This document shows positions 1 through 7,569 of a DNA stretch of 64,000 nt, piece after piece. Origin of the DNA: Bog-756 sp963837805 (GTDB lineage: Bacteria; Actinomycetota; Acidimicrobiia; Acidimicrobiales; RAAP-2). Positions within the stretch are counted from its first letter, which is position 1. Each line of letters opens with the position of its first letter. Both the position numbers and the translations under genes were made by a program. Under the pieces are notes generated by a model. That model saw only the letters and a program-made list of their open reading frames with translations. It was not told the DNA's origin and searched no databases. The stretch lies in NCBI GenBank assembly GCA_963837805.1, contig CAWIOU010000020.1, positions 248,001-312,000 of the forward strand. Direction: 5' to 3'.

Positions 1-139
1 GAACTGAGGCGACGGGCCCGATCCCGCCATCCTTCCTCCCGGGGTCTGGGTGTCCGGCTCCGACCTCTCCGGTCGCTGTCCTGGCCCCCTCACACCGAGT
101 AGGGCGCGCGGTCGGTCGTCGATCAGACCGCGACAGTTC
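1..139. other. Window edge, no gene recognised
   Basis: Left edge of the window, just downstream of the minus-strand gene ending at 140. Open frames here are short, proline/arginine-rich and typical of high-GC shadows. No RNA gene, terminator or repeat is recognised. Confidence 0.5.
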
Positions 140-352
140 CTACGAGCCGGACCCTTCCCCGATGTGGGCTTTGCGGATGCGCGCCGCCCACACGATCAGC
201 GCCACCCCGATGACCAGCACGCCGATGCCGAGCAGCGTGTACTGGCCGTGCCCGCTCATCAGCTTCGAGTTGCTGATGACATTGGTTCCCTGACCGATCC
301 AGACGAGACCGGTGAGACAGAACACGATGCCAACGATTCCTCGCGCCCACAT
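140..352 (-). CDS. Small two-helix membrane protein
   Basis: A 70-residue protein with two predicted membrane helices. The first is around residues 5-22 (a Val/Leu/Ile-rich stretch after MWARGIVG) and the second around residues 40-57 (GIGVLVIGVALIVWAARI), followed by a basic tail. I chose the ATG at 352 because a GGAG lies about 6 nt upstream; an in-frame start 18 nt earlier lacks this. Proteins of this layout are common in actinobacteria and have no known function. It is transcribed away from the esterase gene starting at 377, so the two probably share a short divergent promoter region. Confidence 0.7.
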   Translation of the reverse strand: MWARGIVGIVFCLTGLVWIGQGTNVISNSKLMSGHGQYTLLGIGVLVIGVALIVWAARIRKAHIGEGSGS

Positions 353-376
353 GACTGACTCCGATCCCAACTCAAG

Positions 377-1393
377 GTGTCATACGCTGTTGCCACGCAA
401 CGTAGCGCCGATTCACCAGAAGGGGCGATCGGGAGAGCAGCCATCGAGTCCGCGTCCCCGGTGACGACGAGGAGCCGGCTTCCGGCGGCCGGTCTGGCCA
501 TCGTCGTGCTGGTGGCGGTCGCTCCCCTCACCGGCGGATGTGGGGGTCCGGCGGGCCTGATCGGATCGGAGAGCACCTACACCTACTGCCAGAACGGGGG
601 CACCGCCCAGACGTTGACCATCTACGAACCGACCTCGCCTCCGGTCTCGACCCCGGCGGTGGTCGACATCCACGGCGGAGGCTGGGTGAGCGGGGACGCC
701 ACACTCAGAGCAGGGACGGTGGACTGGGACGTCGAGCCGGCCCTGGTGGGCAAGGGCTGGGTCTTCGTGTCCATCAACTACCGGTTGGCTCCCGCCAGCC
801 CCTGGCCGGCCCAACTCGAGGACGCCAAGTGCGCCATCCGCTTCCTCCGGGCCAATGCTCCCCAATTCCACATCGATCCCAACCGGATCGGGGTCATCGG
901 GGCGAGCGCCGGAGGGCACCTGGCCAGCATGCTGGGCCTGACCAGACAGCGGACCTCGTTCGGCGTCGGGAAGTACCTCGACGAGTCGAGTGCCGTCGAA
1001 GCGGTGGTGGACGAGTACGGGCCGACTGACCTGACATCGTCGGTCTGGCTGCACTCGAAGGTGATCCAGGTGTTCTCGAAGGAGACCTTCGGCGTGGCGG
1101 CGGGACAGCAGTCGGCCACGCTGGTGGCCGCCAGTCCGGTGACCTACGTGTACTCGGGAGCACCACCATTCCTGGTCATCCAGGGAGCCGAGGACGACAT
1201 CGTTCCCCCGAGCCAGTCGACGGAGTTGGTCGGCCTGCTCAAGACGGCCGGTGACCAAGCCACGCTGCAGATGGTCGACAACGCCGGGCACGGACTGAAT
1301 CCGACGGGCCAGGGGCCGGTGACACCGAGCATTCCGACCTTGGCCGGCCAGGTGGTCGGTTTCCTGACCAACGCGCTCCCCTCCGGGCATTGA
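377..1393 (+). CDS. Alpha/beta-hydrolase, esterase/lipase (HSL-like), exported
   Basis: Probable carboxylesterase of the hormone-sensitive-lipase-like branch of the alpha/beta-hydrolase fold. The oxyanion motif HGGGWVSGD, the nucleophile elbow GASAGG (Ser in GxSxG), an acidic residue in EDDIVPP and the catalytic His in NAGHGLN occur in the right order. The N-terminus carries a hydrophobic segment (GLAIVVLVAVAPLTGGCG), indicating export, perhaps as a lipoprotein, although the lipobox is not canonical. The GTG at 377 leaves about 28 residues ahead of this segment; a GTG at 461 would give a more usual signal peptide and room for a divergent promoter. The natural substrate cannot be read from the sequence. 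It is followed by the convergent signal peptidase gene. Confidence 0.85.
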   Translation: MSYAVATQRSADSPEGAIGRAAIESASPVTTRSRLPAAGLAIVVLVAVAPLTGGCGGPAGLIGSESTYTYCQNGGTAQTLTIYEPTSPPVSTPAVVDIHGGGWVSGDATLRAGTVDWDVEPALVGKGWVFVSINYRLAPASPWPAQLEDAKCAIRFLRANAPQFHIDPNRIGVIGASAGGHLASMLGLTRQRTSFGVGKYLDESSAVEAVVDEYGPTDLTSSVWLHSKVIQVFSKETFGVAAGQQSATLVAASPVTYVYSGAPPFLVIQGAEDDIVPPSQSTELVGLLKTAGDQATLQMVDNAGHGLNPTGQGPVTPSIPTLAGQVVGFLTNALPSGH

Positions 1394-1408
1394 CCACGAC
1401 CCGGCGGG

Positions 1409-1969
1409 TCAGAGCCAGTGCAGCCAGGGGTGGTTGTTTCTCCACACGATGACGGTGGCCTTGCCGATGATGTTCGAAGCCGGAAGGGTGCCCCATGCCC
1501 GGCTGTCGCTGGAGTCGCCCCGGCAGTCACCCATCACGAAGTACTGGCCGGGGGGAATCCGGGTGGTGGGCACGTCGGCGGCCGCCTGGTAGCAGACGCC
1601 GGTGAGCTTGGGCAGCCACGGCTCGGCCAGGGGCTTCCCGTTGATCAGGATGGTGTCCCCGACAGAAGAGATCGTCTCACCGGGTAGCCCGATCACTCGC
1701 TTGACCAGGTCGGCGAACTGGGTGTCGTGGTCGCCGGGCGCCCGGCGGAAGACCACGATGTCGCCACGGTGGACGGTCGACGAGAGCTTGTCCACGACGA
1801 AGCGGTCGCCGATCTGGAGGGTCGGGACCATCGATCCCGAAGGGACGTCGAATGTCTGGGCGGCGTACGCCCGGACCCCGACGGACAGCAGCAACGTCAC
1901 CACGATGGTCACGCCCAGCGCCAGGGTGGTCCGGAGTGCAGTCCGACTACTCCCGGGTCGACGGCGCAC
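1409..1969 (-). CDS. lepB: Signal peptidase I
   Basis: Type I signal peptidase, which removes signal peptides from secreted proteins at the outer face of the cytoplasmic membrane. After one membrane helix (about residues 15-36) come the catalytic serine box SGSMVPTL (Ser46), the general-base lysine box DLVKRVIGLPGE (Lys90), and the conserved GDCRGDSSDSRAWG box near the C-terminus. Where most family members have GDN, this one has GDC. The length of 186 residues is short but normal for single-helix actinobacterial enzymes. The start is a GTG at 1969. It is a single gene converging on the esterase gene. Confidence 0.95.
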   Translation of the reverse strand: MRRRPGSSRTALRTTLALGVTIVVTLLLSVGVRAYAAQTFDVPSGSMVPTLQIGDRFVVDKLSSTVHRGDIVVFRRAPGDHDTQFADLVKRVIGLPGETISSVGDTILINGKPLAEPWLPKLTGVCYQAAADVPTTRIPPGQYFVMGDCRGDSSDSRAWGTLPASNIIGKATVIVWRNNHPWLHWL

Positions 1970-2054
1970 GCAGCGATACTAATTGAACAGTCGGTGCCGC
2001 TCCATGGTCACCCGGCCCGCCCTGAAGCCCGGGGGCCGGGCGGATCGTCCGGGC

Positions 2055-2261
2055 TCAGGACTTCGGACGACCACCACCCAGCAGTCTCAGCACGTAGGAG
2101 CCGACCCGGCCGGGCTTTTTGGCATGGTGGCCGTCGGAACCGTGTCCCACACGGCCGAATGATCCTCCGCTGAACCCCTCGGCGCGATTGGGCTCTTCGT
2201 ATTTCGGCACCTTGGCCAGCTTGTGCCTCCGCTTGCGGGGTTTGCTTCCGTCGGATCCCAT
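2055..2261 (-). CDS. Small basic protein of unknown function
   Basis: A possible 68-residue protein, rich in Lys, Arg and Gly, starting MGSDGSKPRKRRHKLAK and ending in a basic Gly-rich tail. There is no hydrophobic segment or known motif. I prefer the ATG at 2261 over a GTG at 2306 because the extra residues look like upstream noise. Composition alone does not exclude a chance open frame, but there is no better frame on either strand in this 480-nt interval between lepB and the DGPF gene. Function unknown. Confidence 0.4.
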   Translation of the reverse strand: MGSDGSKPRKRRHKLAKVPKYEEPNRAEGFSGGSFGRVGHGSDGHHAKKPGRVGSYVLRLLGGGRPKS

Positions 2262-2453
2262 CCGCCCATCATGGCCGAGGATTCGTTCCCGTGCCGGGCT
2301 CGGCACCTACGGCTCGGACGGCTCCCGGGCCCGCGTGCCGCCTAGCTGGAGGTGGTGAAGAATCTCGGCCAGGGTGTCGATGGAGACACCCTTCCATCGT
2401 CGTACTCAGTGAAAGGCCCCGACCGCGGGGCCGAAAAGAGAGAGGTGCACGTC

Positions 2454-2801
2454 ATGGCCGAATATCTGATCCTCATCTACGGGGACGAATCCGAATTGAG
2501 CCAGCCCGAGCCGGAGACCTTCAATCAGATGATGAAAGGCCACCAGGTGTTCGGGGAGCGAAACGCCGCCGCCCTTCGGGGCGGGAACGCCCTGCAGCCG
2601 ACGGCGACGGCCACCTCCCTCCGCCAGGACCGGGGCGGGGAGTTCGTCGTGACTGATGGCGCCTTCGCCGAGACCAAGGAAGCCCTGGGTGGCTACTACC
2701 TCATCGAGGCCGCCGACCTGGACGAGGCCCTGGCCATCGCCAAGCAGGTCCCGGCACCGTCCGGCGGGGTCGAGGTCCGTCCTATCCGGACCTTCGACTG
2801 A
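2454..2801 (+). CDS. DGPF/YCII-domain protein, partner of the ECF42 sigma factor
   Basis: A 115-residue protein of the YCII/DGPF ferredoxin-like fold family, starting MAEYLILIYGDE and containing the typical GGYYLIEAADLDEALAIA region, in which a conserved acidic/helical segment follows a beta strand. The ATG at 2454 is preceded by a purine-rich AAGAGAGAGG about 8 nt upstream; an open frame reaching back to 2352 is probably not translated. The next gene starts 26 nt downstream and encodes an ECF sigma factor with a long C-terminal extension. DGPF genes are the known genomic companions and targets of ECF42 sigma factors. The biochemical role of DGPF proteins is unknown. Confidence 0.9.
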   Translation: MAEYLILIYGDESELSQPEPETFNQMMKGHQVFGERNAAALRGGNALQPTATATSLRQDRGGEFVVTDGAFAETKEALGGYYLIEAADLDEALAIAKQVPAPSGGVEVRPIRTFD

Positions 2802-2827
2802 GCGGTGTCCGCGGTACCCACGGTGCC

Positions 2828-4066
2828 GTGACCGCGGCCGTCGAGACCGCGGTGGCCGAGGCGCACCGTCGTGAGTGGGCCTTCGTGCTCGCCGCGACGG
2901 TGCGTGTGACCGGCGACATCGACCTGGCCGAGGAGTGCGTCCAGGACGCCTACGCCCGGGCGCTGGCCGGGTGGCCCACCACCGGGATCCCGGCCAAGCC
3001 CGGCGCCTGGCTGACGACGGTGGCCCGGCGCCGCGCCATCGACGTCCTGCGCCGGTCCTCAACCCATGACCGCGCCTTGCCACTGCTCGTCGAGCAGGCC
3101 GCCGCCCCCGGCCCGGGCGAATCGGACGTGCCCGACATCGTTGACGACCGGCTCCGACTGGTCTTCACCTGCTGCCACCCGGCCATCGGTGCTGACGCCC
3201 AGGTGGCGTTGACCCTCCGCCTGATCTGCGGACTCACCACGGCGGAAGTGGCTCGGGCGTTCCTCGTCAGTGAAGCGACGATGGCGGCCCGGATCACCCG
3301 CGCCAAGAAGAAGATCGCCGCAGCCCGCATCCCCTACCGGGTGCCGCCCATCGACGAGCTGCCGGCTCGGGTCGACGCCGTGCTGACCGTGGTCCACCTC
3401 CTCTACGCCACCGGCCACACCGCTCCCACAGGAACCGATCTGATGCGCCGGGACCTGGTCGAGCGGTCCCTCGACCTGGCCCGCATGCTCAGGGTGCTGC
3501 TCCCCGACGATGCCGACATCGCCGGCCTGTTGGGCCTCATCCTCCTCACCGAGTCCCGCCGGGCGACCCGCATCGCAGCCGACGGCCATCTTCTGCTGCT
3601 CTCCGAGCAGGACCGTTCCCAGTGGGACCGGGGCGCCATCCGGGAAGGCGTCGACCTCGTGCGCTTCGCACTCGGGCGTCGTCCGCCGGGACGCTTCGCC
3701 CTCATGGCGGCGATCGCGGCCGTGCACGCCGAGGCGCCGACGTGGGACGCCACCGATTGGCGGGAGATCGTCGGGCTCTACGACCTCCTCGTGGTGATCT
3801 GGCCGTCTCCGGTGGTCGCCCTCAACCGCGCCGTCGCCGTCGGCCTGGCCGAGGGACCGGCAGCCGGGCTCGACGCGCTGGACGATCTCGCCGACGAGCC
3901 GCTGCTGTCCACCTACAGCTATCTGGCGTCGGCCCGGGCCGACTTCCTCCGCCGGCTGGGGCGCACCGACGAGGCGCGCACCGCCTACGAAGAGGCCATG
4001 CTCCTCAGCGAGAACCTGGTCGAGCGGGCCTTCCTCGCCGACCGGCTCGGCGCGGTCGATCGGTGA
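2828..4066 (+). CDS. ECF42-type RNA polymerase sigma factor with C-terminal extension
   Basis: Extracytoplasmic-function sigma factor of 412 residues. The N-terminal half holds region 2 (about residues 12-75, including DIDLAEECVQDAYARAL and PGAWLTTVARRRAIDVLRR) and region 4 with its helix-turn-helix (about 110-165, GLTTAEVARAFLVSEATMAARITRAKKKI). The remaining 230 residues form the helical, TPR-like extension that defines the ECF42 group, with a GLLGLILLTESRR segment and LYDLLVVIWPSPVVALNRAVAVG. No anti-sigma factor gene is adjacent, as usual for this group, where the extension is thought to control activity. The start is the GTG at 2828. It is probably co-transcribed with the DGPF gene and may autoregulate it. 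Confidence 0.93.
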   Translation: MTAAVETAVAEAHRREWAFVLAATVRVTGDIDLAEECVQDAYARALAGWPTTGIPAKPGAWLTTVARRRAIDVLRRSSTHDRALPLLVEQAAAPGPGESDVPDIVDDRLRLVFTCCHPAIGADAQVALTLRLICGLTTAEVARAFLVSEATMAARITRAKKKIAAARIPYRVPPIDELPARVDAVLTVVHLLYATGHTAPTGTDLMRRDLVERSLDLARMLRVLLPDDADIAGLLGLILLTESRRATRIAADGHLLLLSEQDRSQWDRGAIREGVDLVRFALGRRPPGRFALMAAIAAVHAEAPTWDATDWREIVGLYDLLVVIWPSPVVALNRAVAVGLAEGPAAGLDALDDLADEPLLSTYSYLASARADFLRRLGRTDEARTAYEEAMLLSENLVERAFLADRLGAVDR

Positions 4067-4155
4067 CGGGTTCCGGCTGACCGGTCCTGCCCCCGACGAT
4101 CTATCGTTGCTGGGCAGATGCCGGTCCCCATGCAGCCCGCGATCGTGGATCCACG

Positions 4156-4938
4156 ATGAACCCGACGTCGACAGTCGTGCTCGTACTGGCCGTCTTCGGG
4201 GCCACGACCGTCGAGATGGTCGAGGCCCTCACCATCGTGGTGGCAGCCGGGGTCACCAGGGGATGGCGCTCGGCGCTGGAGGGTGCCGCCGCGGCCGTCG
4301 CGGTCCTCGGCGCCATCGTCCTGTTCGTCGGGGTGCCCCTCGTGCGCTACGTGCCGATCGACGCGATCCGGATGGTGGTCGGGGCGCTGCTTCTGGTGCT
4401 GGGACTGTCGTGGCTGCGCAAGGCCATTCTCCGCGCCAGCGGCCACAAGGCGTTGCACGACGAGGATGCCATCTTCGCCTCCACGTCGGCCGAACTGGCC
4501 GACGTGGAGGCTCCTTCGTCGCGCCGGGACGGGGTGGCCTTCGCCGTCGCCTTCAAGGGGGTCTTCCTCGAGGGGACCGAGATCGTGCTCATCGTGATCA
4601 GCCTCGGCGCCACCCAGCACCGCCTGGGGGTCGCCGCGGCAACCGCCGGAGTGGCGATCGCCCTGGTTGCCGTGGTGGGCGCCCTGGTGGCCAGGCAACT
4701 TTCACAAGTGCCCGAGAACACCATCAAAACGGCAGTGGGAATCATGTTGACCAGCTTCGGTCTCTTCTGGGTGGGTGAGGGTGCCGGGGTCCACTGGCCG
4801 GGAAGCGACCTGGCCATCATCGGTTTCGTCGGCATCTTCGCCATCGTGACCCTCGGGGCGGTGGCATGGCTCCGGGCTCTGCTTCCCGAGGCCCCCGCGC
4901 CGGCCCACGCCATTGCCGGTGACGAGGTGGGAGCATGA
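4156..4938 (+). CDS. Polytopic membrane protein with twin ExxE motifs (COG4280-like)
   Basis: An integral membrane protein of 260 residues with about six to seven helices in two half-repeats. Each half begins with an acidic motif inside a helix: TTVEMVEALTIVVAAG near residue 19 and FKGVFLEGTEIVLIVISLG near residue 140. The paired ExxE motifs recall the REGLE signature of FTR1 iron permeases and other two-repeat cation transporters. Overall similarity seems to be to an uncharacterised family (I recall COG4280), so a metal-transport role is only an inference. A soluble linker (ASTSAELADVEAPSSRRD) separates the halves. Its stop overlaps the start of the small membrane gene at 4935, indicating translational coupling. 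Confidence 0.75.
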   Translation: MNPTSTVVLVLAVFGATTVEMVEALTIVVAAGVTRGWRSALEGAAAAVAVLGAIVLFVGVPLVRYVPIDAIRMVVGALLLVLGLSWLRKAILRASGHKALHDEDAIFASTSAELADVEAPSSRRDGVAFAVAFKGVFLEGTEIVLIVISLGATQHRLGVAAATAGVAIALVAVVGALVARQLSQVPENTIKTAVGIMLTSFGLFWVGEGAGVHWPGSDLAIIGFVGIFAIVTLGAVAWLRALLPEAPAPAHAIAGDEVGA

Positions 4939-5147
4939 ACGTCCTCGGGCGCGGACTCCGTTCGTTCGGTCGGTTCTGGTGGGATTTCCTCATCGGCGAC
5001 ACGCCCGAGCTCTTCGTCGCCGTCCTCATCATCGTCGCCGCCGCCCTCCTCCTGCGGAACCACCACCTGGCCGCGGTCATCGTCCTTCCGGCCTTGACCA
5101 TCCTCTTCCTCCTGGCCAGTGTGGTGCGTGGACGCGTCAAGCGTTGA
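4935..5147 (+). CDS. Small membrane protein coupled to the upstream transporter-like gene
   Basis: A 70-residue protein whose ATG overlaps the preceding TGA by 4 nt (ATGA), so the two are almost certainly co-translated. It has an amphipathic N-terminal region (RGLRSFGRFWWDFLIGDTPE) and two hydrophobic segments, about residues 25-40 and 46-62, ending in a basic tail RGRVKR. It could be a small subunit of the protein encoded at 4156, but no family function is known to me. Nothing in the sequence indicates an enzyme. Confidence 0.75.
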   Translation: MNVLGRGLRSFGRFWWDFLIGDTPELFVAVLIIVAAALLLRNHHLAAVIVLPALTILFLLASVVRGRVKR

Positions 5148-5255
5148 GCGGGCGGGACCGGACGTGCCGTCGGGCATCTCGGGCATGTTCCACGCATCAG
5201 CACCCGGCAAGGGATAGGGTCGGTCCGGCTACGACCCGAGAAGGGGGAACACAAG

Positions 5256-5648
5256 ATGCTCGCATCCACCTATCCGTTGCTCGACTTCCTGTGGACGATG
5301 ATCGAGATTTTCTTCTTCATCATCTGGATCTGGCTCGCCATCATGGTCTTCGTCGACATCTTCCGAAGCCATGACATGGGCGGCTGGGCCAAGGCCCTCT
5401 GGGTTCTGTTCGTGGTCATCCTCCCGTTCCTCGGCATCCTCGTGTACCTGATCGCCCGCGGCAGCGGCATGCAGGAGCGGGCCGCGGCTCAGGCGGCGAG
5501 GGAGCAGAAGGCGTTCGACCAATACGTCAGGCAGACGGCCGGCTCCGGGGGGAGCGCAGACGAGTTGGCCAAGCTGGCCGACCTCAAGGCCAAGGGCTTC
5601 ATCAGCGACGCCGAGTTCGACGCTCAGAAGGCAAAGCTGCTGGCCTGA
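5256..5648 (+). CDS. PLDc_N-SHOCT membrane protein
   Basis: A 130-residue protein. The first 70 residues form the two-helix PLDc_N (cardiolipin synthase N-terminal-like) module, with WTMIEIFFFIIWIWLAIMVFVDIFRS and KALWVLFVVILPFLGILVYLIARG. A charged linker follows, and the last 30 residues are a SHOCT domain (ELAKLADLKAKGFISDAEFDAQKAKLL), a short motif thought to mediate oligomerisation. There is no phospholipase active-site motif, so it is not an enzyme. Such proteins are frequent in actinobacteria and have no established function. AAGGGGG precedes the ATG, giving a good start. It converges on the Nudix gene at 5728. Confidence 0.85.
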   Translation: MLASTYPLLDFLWTMIEIFFFIIWIWLAIMVFVDIFRSHDMGGWAKALWVLFVVILPFLGILVYLIARGSGMQERAAAQAAREQKAFDQYVRQTAGSGGSADELAKLADLKAKGFISDAEFDAQKAKLLA

Positions 5649-5727
5649 CGCCATACGGGGGTCGGGCCCCCAGTTGCTCCTGCGGTGCAAGGCCGCGCTT
5701 GACGCAGCCCGGAGGTCGGGGAAGTGT

Positions 5728-6192
5728 TCACGTCCCGGTGAGCCCCACCTCGCGCAGGAGCGCCCGGGTCAGTGGGCCCATTTCGTCCAAGGGAAGCTCA
5801 TCGGGTGGCCACCAACCCACCGCCGACGTCTCGTCGCCGTCCGGCCGCGGGACACCGCCGATCACTCTCGCATCGAAGACCGTGACCACATACGACACCT
5901 GGTCGCCGTTCGGGTAGGTCATCCGGTAGTCGGGGCCTCCGACAACTCCGAGTAGCGGGCCGAGCCGGAGGGCGACGCCGGCTTCCTCTTCTGCCTCCCG
6001 GAGGGCGGCTTCTGATGGCGATTCGTCGGGCTCGATCGCACCCCCGATGGTCGCCCAGTTTCCCGTGTCGATGATTCGGACGAGCAGGATCCGGCCGGCC
6101 TCGTCCCTTGGGAGGACGGCCGCCGAAGGCAGAACCAGGAGTTCGTTCCCGATCAGTTGGCGAAGGCGACGTACATGCGGGGAGATCCCCAC
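5728..6192 (-). CDS. Nudix hydrolase
   Basis: A Nudix-fold pyrophosphohydrolase of 154 residues. The complete Nudix box is at about residues 51-73 and fits GX5EX7REUXEEXGU (G-AIEPD-E, then REAEEEAGV), so the metal-binding glutamates are present. The N-terminus (HVRRLRQLIGNELLVLPSAAVLPRD) matches actinobacterial Nudix proteins annotated as NUDIX domain-containing or ADP-ribose-type hydrolases, but substrate is not predictable. The start is a GTG at 6192. The neighbouring minus-strand gene at 6253 lies 60 nt upstream, so the two could be co-transcribed. Confidence 0.9.
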   Translation of the reverse strand: MGISPHVRRLRQLIGNELLVLPSAAVLPRDEAGRILLVRIIDTGNWATIGGAIEPDESPSEAALREAEEEAGVALRLGPLLGVVGGPDYRMTYPNGDQVSYVVTVFDARVIGGVPRPDGDETSAVGWWPPDELPLDEMGPLTRALLREVGLTGT

Positions 6193-6252
6193 GACTACCG
6201 CGGGACCATCGCCAGTGGGGTGCCGACCGAGCCGACGCTGGGGCCCGTCAAC

Positions 6253-6966
6253 TCACCGCACCGGGGCCTTCGCGTTCGGGGGCACGACCGTGGTGGTCGT
6301 CGTGGTGGTCGTCGTCGTCGTGGTGGTGGTGGTGGTGGTGGTGGGCGGCTCGGTGGTGGTCGTGGTGGTCGTTGTCGTGGTGGTGGGTGGTGTGGAACCC
6401 GACGGAGGACTCACCGTGGCCACGTCCGATGATGGCCCGACGGCGTCCGGGTTGAGTGACGGCCTGACCGTCGGGGAGCCGGATGCCGTAGGCGGCGAGG
6501 CTGACAGTGACGCCGCCAGCGATCCGCCGGCGGACGCCGATCCTCCCCCGCCCAACTTCGACCGCGACGATGATGCTCGGGCAGCACCCTTGGCCTTGGT
6601 CGGGCCCGGCCCATGGCGCCGGGCGGTGTCGGGGAGCGATGTCCGGTGCAACCGGTGCACCGATGTCCTGGCCGACGTCGATGCAGACACCGGCGCCGAG
6701 CGCTTCGGGGCCGAGGCCACCTGGAGGACCGGTGCCGAGTTGGCGCCGCCCACGAGCTGGAGGCCGAGGACGCCGAGCAGGACGAGTCCGGCCATGAGTG
6801 TGGTCACGACAGCCGCCCGCCGGTGCTCACCGAGGACCAGACGGCCGTGCCCGAGATCCTGGCGGTAGTGGGCCACGAGAGACCGCCACCGCCTCCGGGT
6901 CCGCCCCGGGGATGGGGGCACGCCACCCCGGTAGTACCAGTGCGTCTCCCTCTCCCGACGCCTCAT
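6253..6966 (-). CDS. Single-pass membrane protein with Thr-rich low-complexity tail
   Basis: A 237-residue protein. The N-terminal 35 residues are basic and cytosolic (MRRRERETHWYYRGG...). One membrane helix follows (VVTTLMAGLVLLGVLGLQLVGG), then about 150 extracytoplasmic residues rich in Ser, Ala, Pro and Thr. The end is two almost pure threonine tracts of 11 and 18 residues separated by EPP, then VVPPNAKAPVR. The ATG at 6966 is chosen because residues upstream of it are arginine/glycine noise. There is no catalytic motif. The tail is the kind of extended, possibly O-glycosylated cell-wall-spanning segment seen in actinobacterial surface proteins. The Thr tract is encoded by a tandem triplet repeat and may vary in length. 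Confidence 0.7.
   Translation of the reverse strand: MRRRERETHWYYRGGVPPSPGRTRRRWRSLVAHYRQDLGHGRLVLGEHRRAAVVTTLMAGLVLLGVLGLQLVGGANSAPVLQVASAPKRSAPVSASTSARTSVHRLHRTSLPDTARRHGPGPTKAKGAARASSSRSKLGGGGSASAGGSLAASLSASPPTASGSPTVRPSLNPDAVGPSSDVATVSPPSGSTPPTTTTTTTTTTTEPPTTTTTTTTTTTTTTTTTTVVPPNAKAPVR
6289..6393. repeat. GTGGTC/GTGGTG triplet tract encoding poly-threonine
   Basis: About 105 bp built from GTG and GTC triplets on the plus strand, which read as ACC/ACG/ACA threonine codons on the minus strand inside the gene at 6253-6966. Its uniform triplet phase preserves the reading frame through expansions or contractions. The tract is interrupted by a short segment that encodes EPP. Confidence 0.8.
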
Positions 6967-7076
6967 GTCCGAGAGGCTATAGCGGGTCACCGGAGGGCTC
7001 CACTGCCCCGCGAATGCGGGATTGACAAGGGATTTCGAACCGCCGAAGGGCCGGCGACGACCGGGTCGGCGTGGGT

Positions 7077-7553
7077 TCAGGCCTGTACGGCGATCCGGTC
7101 GGACAGCCGATCGATGAACTCGGCCTGTCCCCGCACCAGTCGCTCGCGGGCCAGCTCGGGACCCATCCACTCAGCCCGGTCGACCTCGGGGAACGATTGC
7201 CGAGTCCCCGAGCGGGGCGGCCACTCGATCTCGAATTCGTTGCTCACGACATCGGCGATGGAGAAGTCCTGAGCCCGGATGGCCCAGACCCGCACCCGCT
7301 TGCCGCCGGACTGGCGGATCTCGCCGAGATCAAGACGCGGGCCGCTCGGTGGTGGGCAGCCGAGTTCTTCGGCAAACTCACGAACCGCGGCTTGTTCGGC
7401 GCTCTCGCCGGCGTCGTGTTCACCTTTGGGAACCGACCACGCATGGGCGTCCTTGTTCCTCCAGAACGGCCCGCCGGGGTGGACGAGCAGTACCTCGAAC
7501 GAGGTTGTGTCCCCCAACCGGTAGAGGAGAAGCCCTGCGCTCAACTTGGTCAC
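7077..7553 (-). CDS. Nudix hydrolase (bis-nucleoside tetraphosphatase-like)
   Basis: A 158-residue Nudix protein, N-terminus VTKLSAGLLLYR followed by EVLLVHPGGPFWRNKDAHAWSVPKGEHDAGESAEQAAVREFAEELG. The Nudix box (G-EHDAG-E through REFAEELG) has its catalytic glutamates. The phrase WSVPKGE, the HPGGPFW stretch and the length are typical of the diadenosine-polyphosphate-type group often found beside DNA ligase genes in actinobacteria. I start it at the GTG at 7553, 17 nt after the ligase stop, because longer versions would overlap the ligase. It is probably the second gene of a ligD-Nudix operon. Confidence 0.88.
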   Translation of the reverse strand: MTKLSAGLLLYRLGDTTSFEVLLVHPGGPFWRNKDAHAWSVPKGEHDAGESAEQAAVREFAEELGCPPPSGPRLDLGEIRQSGGKRVRVWAIRAQDFSIADVVSNEFEIEWPPRSGTRQSFPEVDRAEWMGPELARERLVRGQAEFIDRLSDRIAVQA

Positions 7554-7569
7554 GTTCGGACCCCGATCC

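Noticed and set aside
413..1390. Long minus-strand open frame opposite the esterase
   Set aside because: Shadow of a real gene: the plus strand has all catalytic motifs; the antisense is rich in Arg, Gly and His with no motif.
6047..6868. Plus-strand open frame with a poly-valine run
   Set aside because: Result of the same GTG/GTC triplets that encode threonine on the minus strand; the minus frame has a membrane helix and a proper start.
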